The notes under the pieces: generated by a model
The model's input: the letters and a program-made list of their open reading frames with translations, nothing else
Told to the model about the DNA's origin: nothing
The model's database searches: none
Position numbers and translations under genes: made by a program
Part shown: one piece after another, positions 1-10,167 of the stretch
Layout: every line of letters starts with the position of its first letter
How positions within the stretch are numbered: position 1 is the stretch's first letter
Assembly (NCBI GenBank): GCA_905250125.1
Contig: CAJNOL010000543.1
Location: 5,367-69,366 of the forward strand
Reading direction: 5' to 3'
Length of the DNA: 64,000 nucleotides
From: Rotaria sordida
Lineage: Eukaryota; Rotifera; Eurotatoria; Philodinida; Philodinidae

Positions 1-427
1 TTGTTATTGACTCTATTTAAAATCACAGCGTTACTCCCCTGGAAAAATATTTTTACCCATCCTGTACTTAGAATCAATGTCGAAAGGTTTGTATGGAATC
101 TGTACACACGCATCAAAATTATACGAATGTAACGAAAAATGGACAGGGATGAGTTTCTGTACCATTTGGCACAATGTTTATTCGGTTACTCTATATCTTC
201 AACTACGACTTCTCTCTTAACAAACGTGTGTTACATAGAGACAGAAAACATTCAAGGTGTCACGCACTAGAAAACAGGAAGAGATAGAGAAACAGTTAAA
301 GGTCGAGCAAAAGGACATAGACAACACAAACAAGATAACGTACAGAAAGAGACATGAAGTATGACGATCAAGAAAGAATTGCCATTATGTAGATCTAACA
401 TTGGTATTGTGGCAAACTCAACCATAG
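1..427. other. No gene seen
   Basis: AT-rich non-coding DNA downstream of the hydrolase gene that is read leftwards. The only open frames here are short and overlap the 3' end of that gene. No repeat or RNA gene is recognised. Confidence 0.5.
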
Positions 428-1348
428 TTAGCATGTTTCAGAAGTTGAGGTTGGCGGTGATAGGATGTTCGATATGGTATGCTCCAACCAGGCTAAGATG
501 TCTTTCACAACATCGCCACGGTTTGTTTCATTTAGAACCTCGTGACGTGCTCCATGGTAAGCCTTGACAGTCACATTTTTCAGCCCTGCCGTTCGCAAGC
601 GCTCGACGAGTGCATTGGCGAATGCCAACTGCTGGTTGATCGGATCAAGGTCACCAACGGATATGAAGATAGGTAGGTCGCTGCGTATCTGTTGCAGAAC
701 TCCTCTGTCGACCATACGTCGAGCGCCGAGAAACATTTCTTTGCATGACTCCACATCCAGTCCGAAGCCGCATAACGGATCTTTGATGTAGGCGTCCACC
801 ACCGACTCGTCCCTACTCAGCCAATCGAAGTCGGTTCTCGCGGGATGAAACGCTACATTTAACGTGCTGAGCTTGATTGGCTGATCTAAGTCAAATGCTG
901 GCTCGAGTAGGTCAAGCGCGATGGTTCCAGTTAGTATAACTGCGTCAACTTCCGCGCTGTGGTCAAGAAGATACTGCTGAACTGCAAAGGAACCCATGCT
1001 ATGTCCAAGGAGAACTAAAGGAATATGTGGCTTCTGCGAACGAATGAACTCGACCAAAAGATGTATGTCGTTTATAAGCATCGACCAGCCACCAGGCCTC
1101 AATTGACCTAGATCGGCTACTGATCTCGCCGTGGCTCCATGATTACGGTGATCTTGACCATAAACGACTATTCCTTCGGTAGTGAGCGCTCTTGCAAACT
1201 CACCATAGCGCAGCGCGTGCTCACCCAATCCATGGGACAACTGGACCACTGCTCGTGGTGGTCCGACTGTGTCCCAACGGTAGGCAATTATGGTAGTTCC
1301 ATCTGTCCCACGATAGTCGAATGTCGCGTCGGGCCTGTTTGATGTCAT
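428..1348 (-). CDS. Alpha/beta hydrolase, monoacylglycerol-lipase-like
   Basis: Intronless 306-aa protein of the serine-hydrolase alpha/beta fold (lysophospholipase / monoacylglycerol lipase / S33-like group). Seen: oxyanion-hole HG at residues 39-40 (SHGLGEH), nucleophile elbow GHSMG with Ser117, a late acid in VGDLDP (Asp233 or Asp235) and catalytic His269 in GARHE. These three in this order and spacing are the family triad, and the length is normal for the family. No signal peptide, so probably cytosolic. The first ATG on this strand is at 1348; the GTG three bases further up is not needed. The coding DNA is visibly more GC-rich than everything around it and has no intron, and the protein style is bacterial, so recent horizontal acquisition is inferred. 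Natural substrate unknown; monoglycerides or other esters are likely. Confidence 0.9.
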   Translation of the reverse strand: MTSNRPDATFDYRGTDGTTIIAYRWDTVGPPRAVVQLSHGLGEHALRYGEFARALTTEGIVVYGQDHRNHGATARSVADLGQLRPGGWSMLINDIHLLVEFIRSQKPHIPLVLLGHSMGSFAVQQYLLDHSAEVDAVILTGTIALDLLEPAFDLDQPIKLSTLNVAFHPARTDFDWLSRDESVVDAYIKDPLCGFGLDVESCKEMFLGARRMVDRGVLQQIRSDLPIFISVGDLDPINQQLAFANALVERLRTAGLKNVTVKAYHGARHEVLNETNRGDVVKDILAWLEHTISNILSPPTSTSETC

Positions 1349-1405
1349 CACTATTGCTATATATAACTTCTCTGTTAGTTTTATTTCTCGGAATATACTG
1401 ATTTA

Positions 1406-2137
1406 CGGTCAGTCCAAAAATATTCGGACACGTAAGGCCACTCCTAGCCTTCCTTACAATCGATTTTGGTCCTGACTCATGCAAATTGCATAAAACTTTC
1501 AGGATATGGGATGGAACTATAGTGGAGAGGTTATGGTAAAATTTTCAGTTCTATACCATATCATTTGAAGAAGATATTCACTAAGCAAGGGTCAACAATG
1601 CCTTATTTGGTAACCTAAAATTCTCTATGGACTTACATTCCATATATTTAATTTTTTTTGTTCGAAAGAATATGTCAGAATGCAGCGTATGGCAGAACTC
1701 TTTTTTTTGAATTTTTACTCTTTAAGCGGAGACAACAGATGACAAGTTCAACAACCTTAAAATAACTCATTTTTTGAAGTTTTTTCAGTTGTTGCGCTTG
1801 TCATCTGTTGTTTCCGCTTAAAAAGTAAAAATTCTAAAAGAAGAGTCTGCCATGCCCTGTATTCTGGCATGTTCTTTCGAACAAAAAAAATTAAATATAT
1901 AGAATGTAAGTCCACAGAGAACTTTAGGTTACCAAATAAGGTATTATTGACCCTTGTTTAGTGAATATCGTCTTCAAACGATATGGTATAGGGCTGAAAA
2001 TTTCACCCATAGCCTCTTTATTACAGCCTCATCATATATCCTGAAATTTTCATGTAATTTGCATGCACCTGGACCAAAACTGACTGTGAGGAAGGGTAGA
2101 GATAGCCTTAGATATCCGAATACTGTTGGACTGACTG
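1406..2137. mobile_element. Tc1/mariner-like foldback MITE
   Basis: Two arms of about 360 bp are inverted copies of each other around a centre near 1771. The outer ends read CGGTCAGTCCAAAAATATTC on the left and its near-complement on the right, which is the style of Tc1-family ends (CAGT...CAAAA-TATTCGGAC). The left end is preceded by TA; the right flank is CA, perhaps a mutated TA target duplication. No transposase frame is present, so it is non-autonomous. Part of one arm reappears near 23.7-24.1 kb. Confidence 0.8.
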
Positions 2138-2870
2138 CAGCTCGTGTGAAAGAGAAAGAAGTGATTCAGTCTGCAAGAATAAAGCAAAGCATTTCGTCAG
2201 CGTATGCTCATATTTCTATTTTTTCTTTGTCTCATTATCAATAGCCAACGCACACATCTGCAAGAGACATCGTTGCATTATCTTTTTCTTTTTACACTGT
2301 TTGATGTGTGAAGCAAATAAAAGTAATGGTTGTGTTCTCTCCATCACATTTGCATTTCATATCAATATAAAGCTACGTGTGTCGGGTGAGTGTGTGTTGT
2401 GGTATTGTCGAAGAGAAGAGTTACATCTCACATCCATACTCTTTCTATTGATTGTCATCACTATTTATTCGCTGTGATATGTCGAACACATACAACTTTT
2501 CTTTGAACTCGTTTCTGATGATTTTCGACAGAACATATTCGTCGCCATTTGTTATTGACGAGTTTTTTCTTTACGTCAACTTCGGCTAAGGACTTCATAC
2601 ACCTTTTTTTTCCTTGAATAGCTTTGTTTGACATTGAAATTGTAAATCTATTAAATCTAAAACAGAAAGTGAAAACTTTACTTGGTAATTGTATTCGATA
2701 TAATACTTTCAATCTGCAAAATATATTTTTCTTGCAAAAAAGAAATACACACCAATGATGGTGTTTTCAATGCATTACAGATGATTTTATGTTATGCGTC
2801 TCGTTCTTTCATTGTTGGATGTTAGTTTTCTTTCATTTTATATGACAACAAAAGAAAGAAAATTATATTA
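2138..2870. other. Intergenic, nothing recognised
   Basis: AT-rich sequence with only short, compositionally random open frames. No splice-consistent coding segment or clear repeat was found. Confidence 0.4.
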
Positions 2871-3164
2871 TACTAGCGAGAGCCCGTGCATACTGCACGG
2901 CTGTTTTCTCCTTTAACGTAAGACCTTAGACGTTTAACTTTACATCCTGCAACAGATATACAGACACTCGATATTATGTATATAGATAGTTAGATACCCT
3001 ACGGTCTCGTAGTCTTATATCACACATATTTTTATAGTCCATATAGCCTCCAATCTTATAGCCTTATATCTCTTGTAGTTCTTGTAACCTTGTCCCCTAT
3101 CGTCTCCCCCCTTTTTGTATTTCGCCTTATTGCCTCATTCCCTTATTTCGTTACTCGCTTTTTT
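2871..3164. repeat. Repeat patch starting with CCCGTGC palindrome
   Basis: A short near-palindrome (AGCCCGTGC / GCACGGCT, about 2881-2902) opens a low-complexity stretch of pyrimidine-rich and 'tagtcttata'-like short repeats that runs into the tandem array at 3165. It may be one end of a larger element that closes in the ATATATATAG sequence near 3755, but no transposase or target duplication is visible. Confidence 0.4.
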
Positions 3165-3515
3165 ACTCACTTCCTTCAGGACCTATGCGTACCCGTATGT
3201 AATAGCCCTTGAGGACCTAGGGTACCCCATATAATAGCCCATGTGGGTCTATGGGTACCCATATGATAGCACCTGAGCAAATCTAGGCACCCTGTATAAT
3301 AGTCCTTGAGAACCTCTAGGTACCCCCATATAGTAGCCCTTGAGGACCTAGAGTATTCCCATATAGTAGCCTTTGAGGACCTAGAGTATTCCCATAGGAT
3401 AGCTCTTGAGGACCTATGAGTACCCCCCCCCCATATGATAGCGCTTGGGGACCTAGGGTGTCCCTATAGAATAGCGCTTGCGAACCTATAGGGACCTCCA
3501 TATAAAATAGGCCTT
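3165..3515. repeat. Tandem array, ~40-bp unit with GAGGACCTAGGGTACCC
   Basis: About nine diverged copies of a roughly 36-42 bp unit containing 'cttgaggacctag', 'gtaccc' and 'catataatagc'. The array keeps one frame open on the minus strand (3316-3501), giving a repetitive peptide, which I regard as a by-product of the repeat and not a gene. Confidence 0.75.
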
Positions 3516-3537
3516 GAGGCCTTTCCCTTATAGCTTT

Positions 3538-3770
3538 ATTTGACCTTTAACCTTTAACCTTTAACCCTTGACCTGTGCATACGATCCTCAGAGAATATTC
3601 CAGAAAGGTCTAGAAAGTTCTAGAACAATCTAGAACTCCTAGTTGTGTACACATAGTTCTCGAATAGTCTAGAAAATTCTAGAATCTTTAACCTTTGACC
3701 TGTAACCTTTGACCCGGCACAGAGAAACAGACACACACACACACTGAACATTATATATATAGATTAAAAA
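3538..3770. repeat. Short repeats CCTTTAA, TCTAGAA, (AC)n
   Basis: Runs of 'cctttaa', then six or so 'tctagaa/ttctaga' motifs (3600-3690), again 'cctttgacct', then (AC)n near 3730-3745 and an AT run. No coding content. Confidence 0.6.
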
Positions 3771-3782
3771 TCTACAATTAGG

Positions 3783-4322
3783 TGCTCAGCATATAATGCA
3801 TATGTAACAGCTGAAAATGAAGAAGTTTCAGCACCATATGAAATTGATACAAAGGTTTTAACAAAAAAGAACTGTTTTATTCAATTTCACCGTCAAAACC
3901 ACCTGGTGTTGAAATTGGAAAAGCTAAAAGTCAATCAATAACTCTAACATAGTTATTAACTATAGATCATTACAAAATAAAACGGACGTGATATCAACTT
4001 ATATAAATTGAAGTATGCCATTATGAAGAACATTCATGAGATGAATTATAAAAAGTTGATGCATCAAACATAACATATACTCGAATAGATTTTTATTTCA
4101 TCTTTGTACATAAATACGCAATGGTCGACATTCATCACCAACACATAAAACAAATATTTTATCAGTTAGACTTACTTATTGAACCACTAGAAACATTAAC
4201 AGTACCAGATATAACAGATGATACTTTAACATTTAATTGAGATCAAGGTTCGTCATATACGAAACGTTACATTATTGAAAAAGATGAAGCATAAAATAAA
4301 AGTTTGGATACTTGTTGGTAAA
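3783..4322 (+). pseudogene. Degraded fibronectin-III (titin/twitchin-like) fragment
   Basis: Reading the plus strand in pieces gives segments that look like one FN3 end, a linker and further FN3 starts. One piece reads YNAYVTAENEEVSAPYEID from 3783 on; a shifted frame then gives SPSKPPGVEIGKAKSQSITL followed by TAG where FN3 domains have Trp; a later piece contains VPDITDDTLTFN followed by TGA at the Trp place and then DQGSSYTKRYIIEKDEA. The alternation of a strand end, 'SPSKPPG' linker and 'SITL(W)' start is typical of muscle titin-family FN3 arrays. Frameshifts and at least three in-frame stops show it is broken. The parent gene is not in the window. Assignment to FN3 is by eye; other beta-sandwich repeats are possible. 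Confidence 0.45.
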
Positions 4323-4392
4323 GCAACTATTCATTTTGAACATCTTATGTATAATATTCTGTAGCTTCTCAGAAGGGATACTTTTTCGAATA

Positions 4393-4690
4393 ATATACAG
4401 CTACTCAATGATTAAATAGCTAATTGTTTCGTAACAGTTTTCCGTTTATGGCATGATTTCACGTAACTAACTACTTAAAATCTAGCGCTATTTAAACATT
4501 ATCATAGCTATTTAATAGATTTGATAGCTATTCAAAAGAATTTATACAGCTACTAAATGACTTAAATAACTGATTGTTTTGTAACAACTTTCCGCTTATA
4601 GCATTACTTCATGTAACTAGCTATTGAGAATCTATCGCGATTTAAACATTACCATAGCTGTTTAAAAGAGCTATTTGAAAAAATATATAT
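4393..4690. repeat. Direct duplication, ~149-bp period
   Basis: Two diverged copies (about 4393-4541 and 4542-4690) each begin 'atacagctact.aatga', continue through 'tttcgtaaca.ttttccg' and end in 'atttaaacatta.catagct'. The flanks to about 5270 contain more 'tagctattaa/ttaagtagct' motifs in both orientations, so this is the remnant of a larger AT-rich repeat. Confidence 0.6.
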
Positions 4691-5298
4691 ATATAGCTAT
4701 AATATGATTTAAATACCTAATTCATTTGCAACAAAATTTCGTATTGGACTTCTTTTTATAACCAGCAATTGGAACTCTACCACTATATAAAAATCATCGT
4801 ACCTATGTAGACATTTTCATACATATCTTAATCGATTTGATAACTTATTATAAATAGGTAAAAGACGTATTTATTGCTTGAAATGACTCTTGCTCGAAAT
4901 AAAACAATTAGAATGAATGAGTAACTGAGTATTTATTTAAAAAAACTGCACTGATTTCTCTGGGGTCATTAGAAATTAAAAAGTTATTAGTCCACGAGTT
5001 TTTATTTTTTTGCTTAGCCCTTGCTCCAAATATATCATTTAGAATAAATGAGTCACTGACTATTTATTAAATTGCCATGGATATGGATTAAGTAGTGCTT
5101 GAGATCTTAAAGTAGTACTTAAGATTACGTAGCTCGACAGGTAGAAATATATAAGATAATTAAATAACTATGCTTTGATATTAAGTAGCTATGAACATCT
5201 ATTAAGTAGTACTGGGAATGTTTAAGTAGTTGTTGAAATTAAATAGCTATACAATCGCTCAAATGAAGTAACTGGAACTTTTGCTACTGACGCTTGTT

Positions 5299-5605
5299 TA
5301 CGAAAAGACATTAAAGCAAACTAATATGAAAACAAACGACACAGTTTATCGGTATGACGAACAATCAAATTACGAATGAGTAAGTGATAGTGACTAATGC
5401 TTTTTGTTTACCTTTTCAAAGAGACAGTGCTTTCCTTTTATACTGGGTTCTTTACCTTACGATTATTCATTAGAAGACGTGAAAGCAATGTAATGTGGAA
5501 ATAAATCACATAAAGTATTAACATAAGGAACAATCCAATTACGAATGAGTAAGTGATGGGGACTAATAACTTTTTGCCTACGTTTTCAAAGTGGGAATGT
5601 TCTTT
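5299..5605. repeat. Direct duplication, ~169-bp period
   Basis: Two diverged copies share ATTACGAATGAGTAAGTGAT (starting near 5369 and 5538) and the following 'actaat..ctttttg.ctac.ttttcaaag'. No coding content. Confidence 0.65.
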
Positions 5606-5639
5606 TTCACATGTTAACAAGGGTCGATGGCAAAAGTCC

Positions 5640-6631
5640 CAATTACTTCATGTGAACAATATATATACTCATATGTTGATTACTGATCAAGCAAAAACTT
5701 CAACTAAATAAAATCGTCTCACTTTGATAGTAAGTAGACTTTCCTATTTCTTATGCTGTTATGCTATAAGAGAAAGTGTTCAAAAGTAAAATAACAATAG
5801 AACCTAGCATGAATATAGTACTAAAATAAACAAGTGAGCTCATCGCTGATGAGTTAGAGTAGTGGATAAAGAATACTCGTTCTAGAATGAAGAGAAATAA
5901 CTTCAACAAAGGTTATAATTCTTTGTCAATTTTTTTCGTTGGGTCTCCCAGAGGGAGAGTTCCAATTTTTCAAAGAACAAATTGAGCTTTTGTCATAGAG
6001 CAATATGTAAAATTTTCATCGGTCTAAATTTGTATTTTGTTATACTAACTATTTTCATTTGATGAGTCTGTCCTGAGAGGTTCCATGCCAAGTATACCGG
6101 TTTTCCAATTTCCACCAACTTTCTATACAGCTTCCAATCAAACATTTTCTATGATTTTTAATATTTTATTTCCAACAAAGTTCGAAAACAAACATAGTCT
6201 CTCGGAATCACTCACTTTTATTCTGCAAGACTCATAGTTATATTGGTATGTCGCCTTAAGCCAACTGACTTGCTATTAATGATTGTAAAGTGTTCTTGTG
6301 TGGCATTGCAAAAATTTTTCCTCTTTGAGATATAGCTTTTTATAAGTAAAGTTGTTACTACTCCTAGGTAACCCAAGATAAATACGTATACTATTCGTTT
6401 TTTCGAGAATATTCTTCCATCCTGGCGATACGAATGCAAACTCTAATAAGATGTTGAAAGATTGTTGAATTCATATCTTACTATGGTATTGTACCTCCAT
6501 AAAGTTCTTGTTCTTTATTTGAATAACGAATAAGATTTACTAAACATGATTTGGTGATTAATGACAGGAAATAATTTTTGATTTCAGAAGTCGTTTACAA
6601 ATAGTGACTGAACAATAATTACAATCACAAA
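5640..6631. other. Intergenic, upstream of glucanase gene
   Basis: AT-rich sequence without a supported gene. The last few hundred bases should hold the promoter and 5' leader of the GH128 gene; no specific site is recognised. Confidence 0.4.
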
Positions 6632-8406
6632 ATGATTAATATTCTGTCTACTTGGACTTTGGTTGGATTAATGGTAGTAAATATTTTGATTCTTGGTTGC
6701 GTCAGATGCGATGTCAATTGGAACGAAAATAACTGGGCGATGTCGTGTGATTTTCATGGAAATGATTTGTCTAACGTCCTAATTGCACCAGAATTTTGTA
6801 GCGGAAAATGTGGTGACACTCAAGGATGCACTCACTTTATATGGACTCAATATAATGGTGGTACTTGTTGGATGAAATCGGGTGCAGTTTCCAAAAGTGA
6901 TGCCTTTTCAACCAGTAATCCAACTATGGTCTGTGGTGTAATAAATGATGTTAAACAAGGTGGCATCCAGTGGAACGGAAATGATTGGGCCATGTCGTGT
7001 GATTTTCGTGGAAATGATCTGTCCAACGTTCTAATTGCAGCAAATCTTTGTGGTGGAAAATGTGCTGACACTCAACGATGCACTCACTTTACATGGACTC
7101 AATATAACGGTAGTACTTGTTGGATGAAATCGGGTGCAGTTTCCAAAAGCGATGCCGTCTCAACGAGTGATCCAACTATGGTCTGTGGTGTAACGAAAAA
7201 TAGCCCAATTGAACCACCCACATCTGGGTAAGATATCACTCTATTCTTAATCTAGCGATTAGATATGTGACCTTCATATTTCTTTGCGAAAAAAAAACAT
7301 TTGACATATTTAGTTTTGAAACAATTCTAAGTGAATATCTCTTGACCAAAGAAAACCTTCAGATTAGTTTTCTGAAATCCTCGGTGCGCCATTGAAAGGT
7401 GAAGATTGTTCAACTTTGCTAGCCGAATCATAGTATAATCAATCGGTAGTTTTGAGATATCAAGTATCACAGTTTCATTGACATGTAAAATTAAACTTCA
7501 GAAAAATGACATTCTTTTGAGAGAAGATTCGTTCAGGAGAACTTAGCACAGATGCAGTTGAGATAGAGTGCAGAATAGATAAAATACTGGCAGAACTTCG
7601 ATCACAAATTGCAGGTTTTTTTGTATTCCTGAAAAGAAATCAACCGTCAACTTTTCTTTTATTATAGCGTGAGTAAGCGAGGTATTGCCTGGCCACCTGA
7701 AAATAAGCAAGATTCACCAAATATTTTTACTGGTGGAAAAATCTCCTGGATGTACAATTGGTCGCCCTTCAAAATCAATGTGGCTGGTATAGAATTTGTT
7801 CCAATGTTATGGAGTACAAACAAAGGTCACGATGGAAGTCAATTTTACAATCAAGCAAAAGGTGCGAAAATCGTACTTGGTTTTAATGAACCAGAGCGTG
7901 GTGATCAAGCAAATATGAATCCAGTGGAGGCAGCAAGTGCCTGGAAACAATATATTGAACCTCTCAGAGCTCAAGGTGCTCGACTCGGTTCACCGGCCAT
8001 TGCCTCAACTGATCAAGGACTCAATTGGTTGAAACAATTTCTCAACGAATTGGATAAAGTGGGTGGAAAAATTGATTTTCTTGCTCTGCACTGGTATGGT
8101 CGTGGTGTGGACAACTTCATTAATTGGATTACCAAAGTTCGTGGAGAATTAGGTAATAAATATCCAGTCTGGGTCACAGAATTTGCATGCACATCTTGGA
8201 ATCCAAGTCAGCCAGTTTCTCAACAAGAAGTCAATGATTTTATGAGACAGAGCGTTGCTAAATTGGATTCGTTGAATTGGGTAGAACGCTATGCGTGGTT
8301 CGGTGCACAACGGCAATTGGATCCTGCACTTGGTTCGACTAATTGCTTGATTGCACCTAATGGACAATTGTCTGCATTAGGTCAACAATATGTTTACGGT
8401 CTTTAA
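6632..8406 (+). CDS. Secreted PAN-PAN-GH128 endo-beta-1,3-glucanase
   Basis: Two exons, 6632..7227 and 7668..8406, give a 444-aa protein; the donor is GGTAAGA and the acceptor TTATAG, joining GG|C in frame. Residues 1-26 form a signal peptide. Two near-identical PAN/apple-like Cys-rich modules follow (about 28-103 and 111-190; repeated MSCDF.GNDLSNVLIA, C.HF.WTQYNG.TCWMKSG), a Pro/Thr linker, then a Glyco_hydro_cc (GH128, Asl1-like) catalytic domain from about 203 to the end. Likely catalytic acids are Glu273 in GFNEPE (acid/base) and Glu370 in WVTEFA (nucleophile), both in the family's motifs. GH128 enzymes cleave beta-1,3-glucans of fungal and algal walls; the PAN modules probably bind carbohydrate or protein. 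GH128 is mainly fungal, bacterial and plant-associated, so horizontal acquisition is inferred. The 440-bp intron is long and holds nothing recognised. The two PAN modules are a recent tandem duplication. Confidence 0.9.
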
Positions 8407-8550
8407 AACAATACCATGACGAATATAAGAGGACATAGTTAATCGTTCTTCAAATTTTTTTGAAATAAAATTCTCTGTTTTCTTTACTCTTATATCACTG
8501 AAGTATGATCTCGAGAAGTCTTTTGGCTTTAGCACGCGTATCATTGAGAA

Positions 8551-8612
8551 AGTGTGGATTTGGGTGTGGAAATTTATTTTCTATTGATCTGACATATCAC
8601 CACACCCACACC
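8551..8612. repeat. Telomere-like G/C hairpin
   Basis: A GTGTGG..TGGGTGTGG strand is followed after about 25 bases by CACCACACCCACACC, so the segment can fold back on itself. One of a dispersed set in this window. Confidence 0.6.
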
Positions 8613-8935
8613 ATCAAGCTATCATATATATAAGATATTCAATCATTGAGTACACCTTGTGGACTTTACTTATGTAGAGAATTGAACATCGTTTAAAAGA
8701 TACGTTCATTTTCTTGCAAACTTTCTGAACTTTCCAATGACAACTAGCTGTGTCTATAGACACAACTTCAGATCAAATTTTTTCATTTTGACTCTTTTGG
8801 AAATGCCTTCCTTGTTTTGAATAATAAGTTCAGTAAAATGGCCATGACTCTTCATCAGAAGCCATGATCCTGAATCTGTTTAGGTTTTTCTTAGTCCTAT
8901 AGAGTCCCATCCATAACTAAAACATAAAGTCGAAC

Positions 8936-8992
8936 GATGTGGATTTCTGTGAGGATCTTCTCTTCATTTACACCCACACCCACACTCACACT
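8936..8992. repeat. Telomere-like hairpin with TTCTCTTC spacer
   Basis: A short G-rich part (GATGTGGATTTCTGTGAGG) then TCTTCTCTTCATTT and a C-rich strand ACACCCACACCCACACTCAC. The same TTCTC spacer is found in other members near 11730, 18215 and 26505. Confidence 0.55.
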
Positions 8993-10167
8993 CTAATTAG
9001 CCTTGTCGTGGATCAGAGAGATTCATGGTATTGAGAATCTACGATCGACATTCAACTTTTGAAAATATATTCTAGCTTCAAGCTTCTACATCGTGATTAG
9101 CATGTATTGGACAATGCCAACAATGACCATCGTTCATTTGTCGATTCTCAGTGTGATCTTGTCGATGATACGAATAATTCCATAGGGGTCGCGAGAATTC
9201 ACGAATTTTAATAGATGTTATGCGATGTAAAAGAAGAACGAATAATGAAACATGTGCGTAAGACGACTTCTTATCTTTGGTTACATGTTCGAAGACAAAA
9301 ATGCTGATAAGAGCACATTGGCTGTTATTTACTAGAGTCAAAACCTAGTATGCGCATTGGCGTGCGTTAGCATTTCATGACAGATAGTACGATCTTTTCA
9401 GAATTGTCTTTATTAGAAAACGACACCCATTGAATAACGTATAAACTGTAGCATGGAATCGATTTTTTTTTCTGAAAACTGAAGCTTCTTATCGAAGGGT
9501 AAGTGAACGCAGAACAAAAGATCCGATATAAGAAGCGCTTAGGTTAAGACTTTTTATCGCATGATTGCATACCCATAAAAATAATCAGAAGTCTTCAGAT
9601 CACTCTGTATCTCTCCAGTGCGTCTCCATAGTTTGATATCGAACATGGTTGCATACATGGTCATGAAATGTGGAAGTTTTAATTTTCAATTAAAAAATAT
9701 ACCCAAGTTAAGATACTACTTAGGATTATATCCGAGTTTCTCTTCGAAGACGTCAGTTCCATGACGTGCAATGGTGAAAGATTTTCTCAATGAAACGTGT
9801 AACTTAAACGAAGTTATCATCGTCTATTCGCATTTTCAAGATAGGTACACTATCAAAAAAAAAAACGAACGCGTAAGAGAGCAGTTCTGTAAACTTGCCA
9901 AACAGGAGAGATAGAAAGCCAACTTGAACATTGACTTGGATTTTTTCTCAACCTGAATCTGTAGGAATCTTGTATTCATCTTCAATGAAAGATACAAGAA
10001 AGAGACGTGACAAAGGTCCAATATGGAACTAACTAATTTTTCATGATTTGTTTACCTTCGACGTTGCATTTATTCGATTCTATCCAATCGAATCATCTAT
10101 TCTCAACATCATCATCTTTTATTTCTAGACATTGATCTTTTTACATTTCACAACTGCAACAATCACA

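Larger units (their letters stand above)
8407..10167. other. Intergenic between glucanase and dioxygenase genes
   Basis: Contains two telomere-like hairpins (listed separately) and otherwise AT-rich sequence. A minus-strand open frame at 9078-9341 ends in a stretch with coding flavour (HCWHCPIHANHD) but no exon partners were found. The last 60 bases before 10168 hold a TTTCTAG that could be a splice acceptor for a non-coding leader exon. Confidence 0.4.

Noticed and set aside
3316..3501. Minus-strand frame with a repeated peptide
   Set aside because: It is a by-product of the ~40-bp tandem array, whose unit happens to lack stops in one frame.
9078..9341. Minus-strand open frame ending in HCWHCPIHANHD
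   Set aside because: The tail looks somewhat coding, but no start with good context, no splice partners and no family were found. A decayed gene end is possible.
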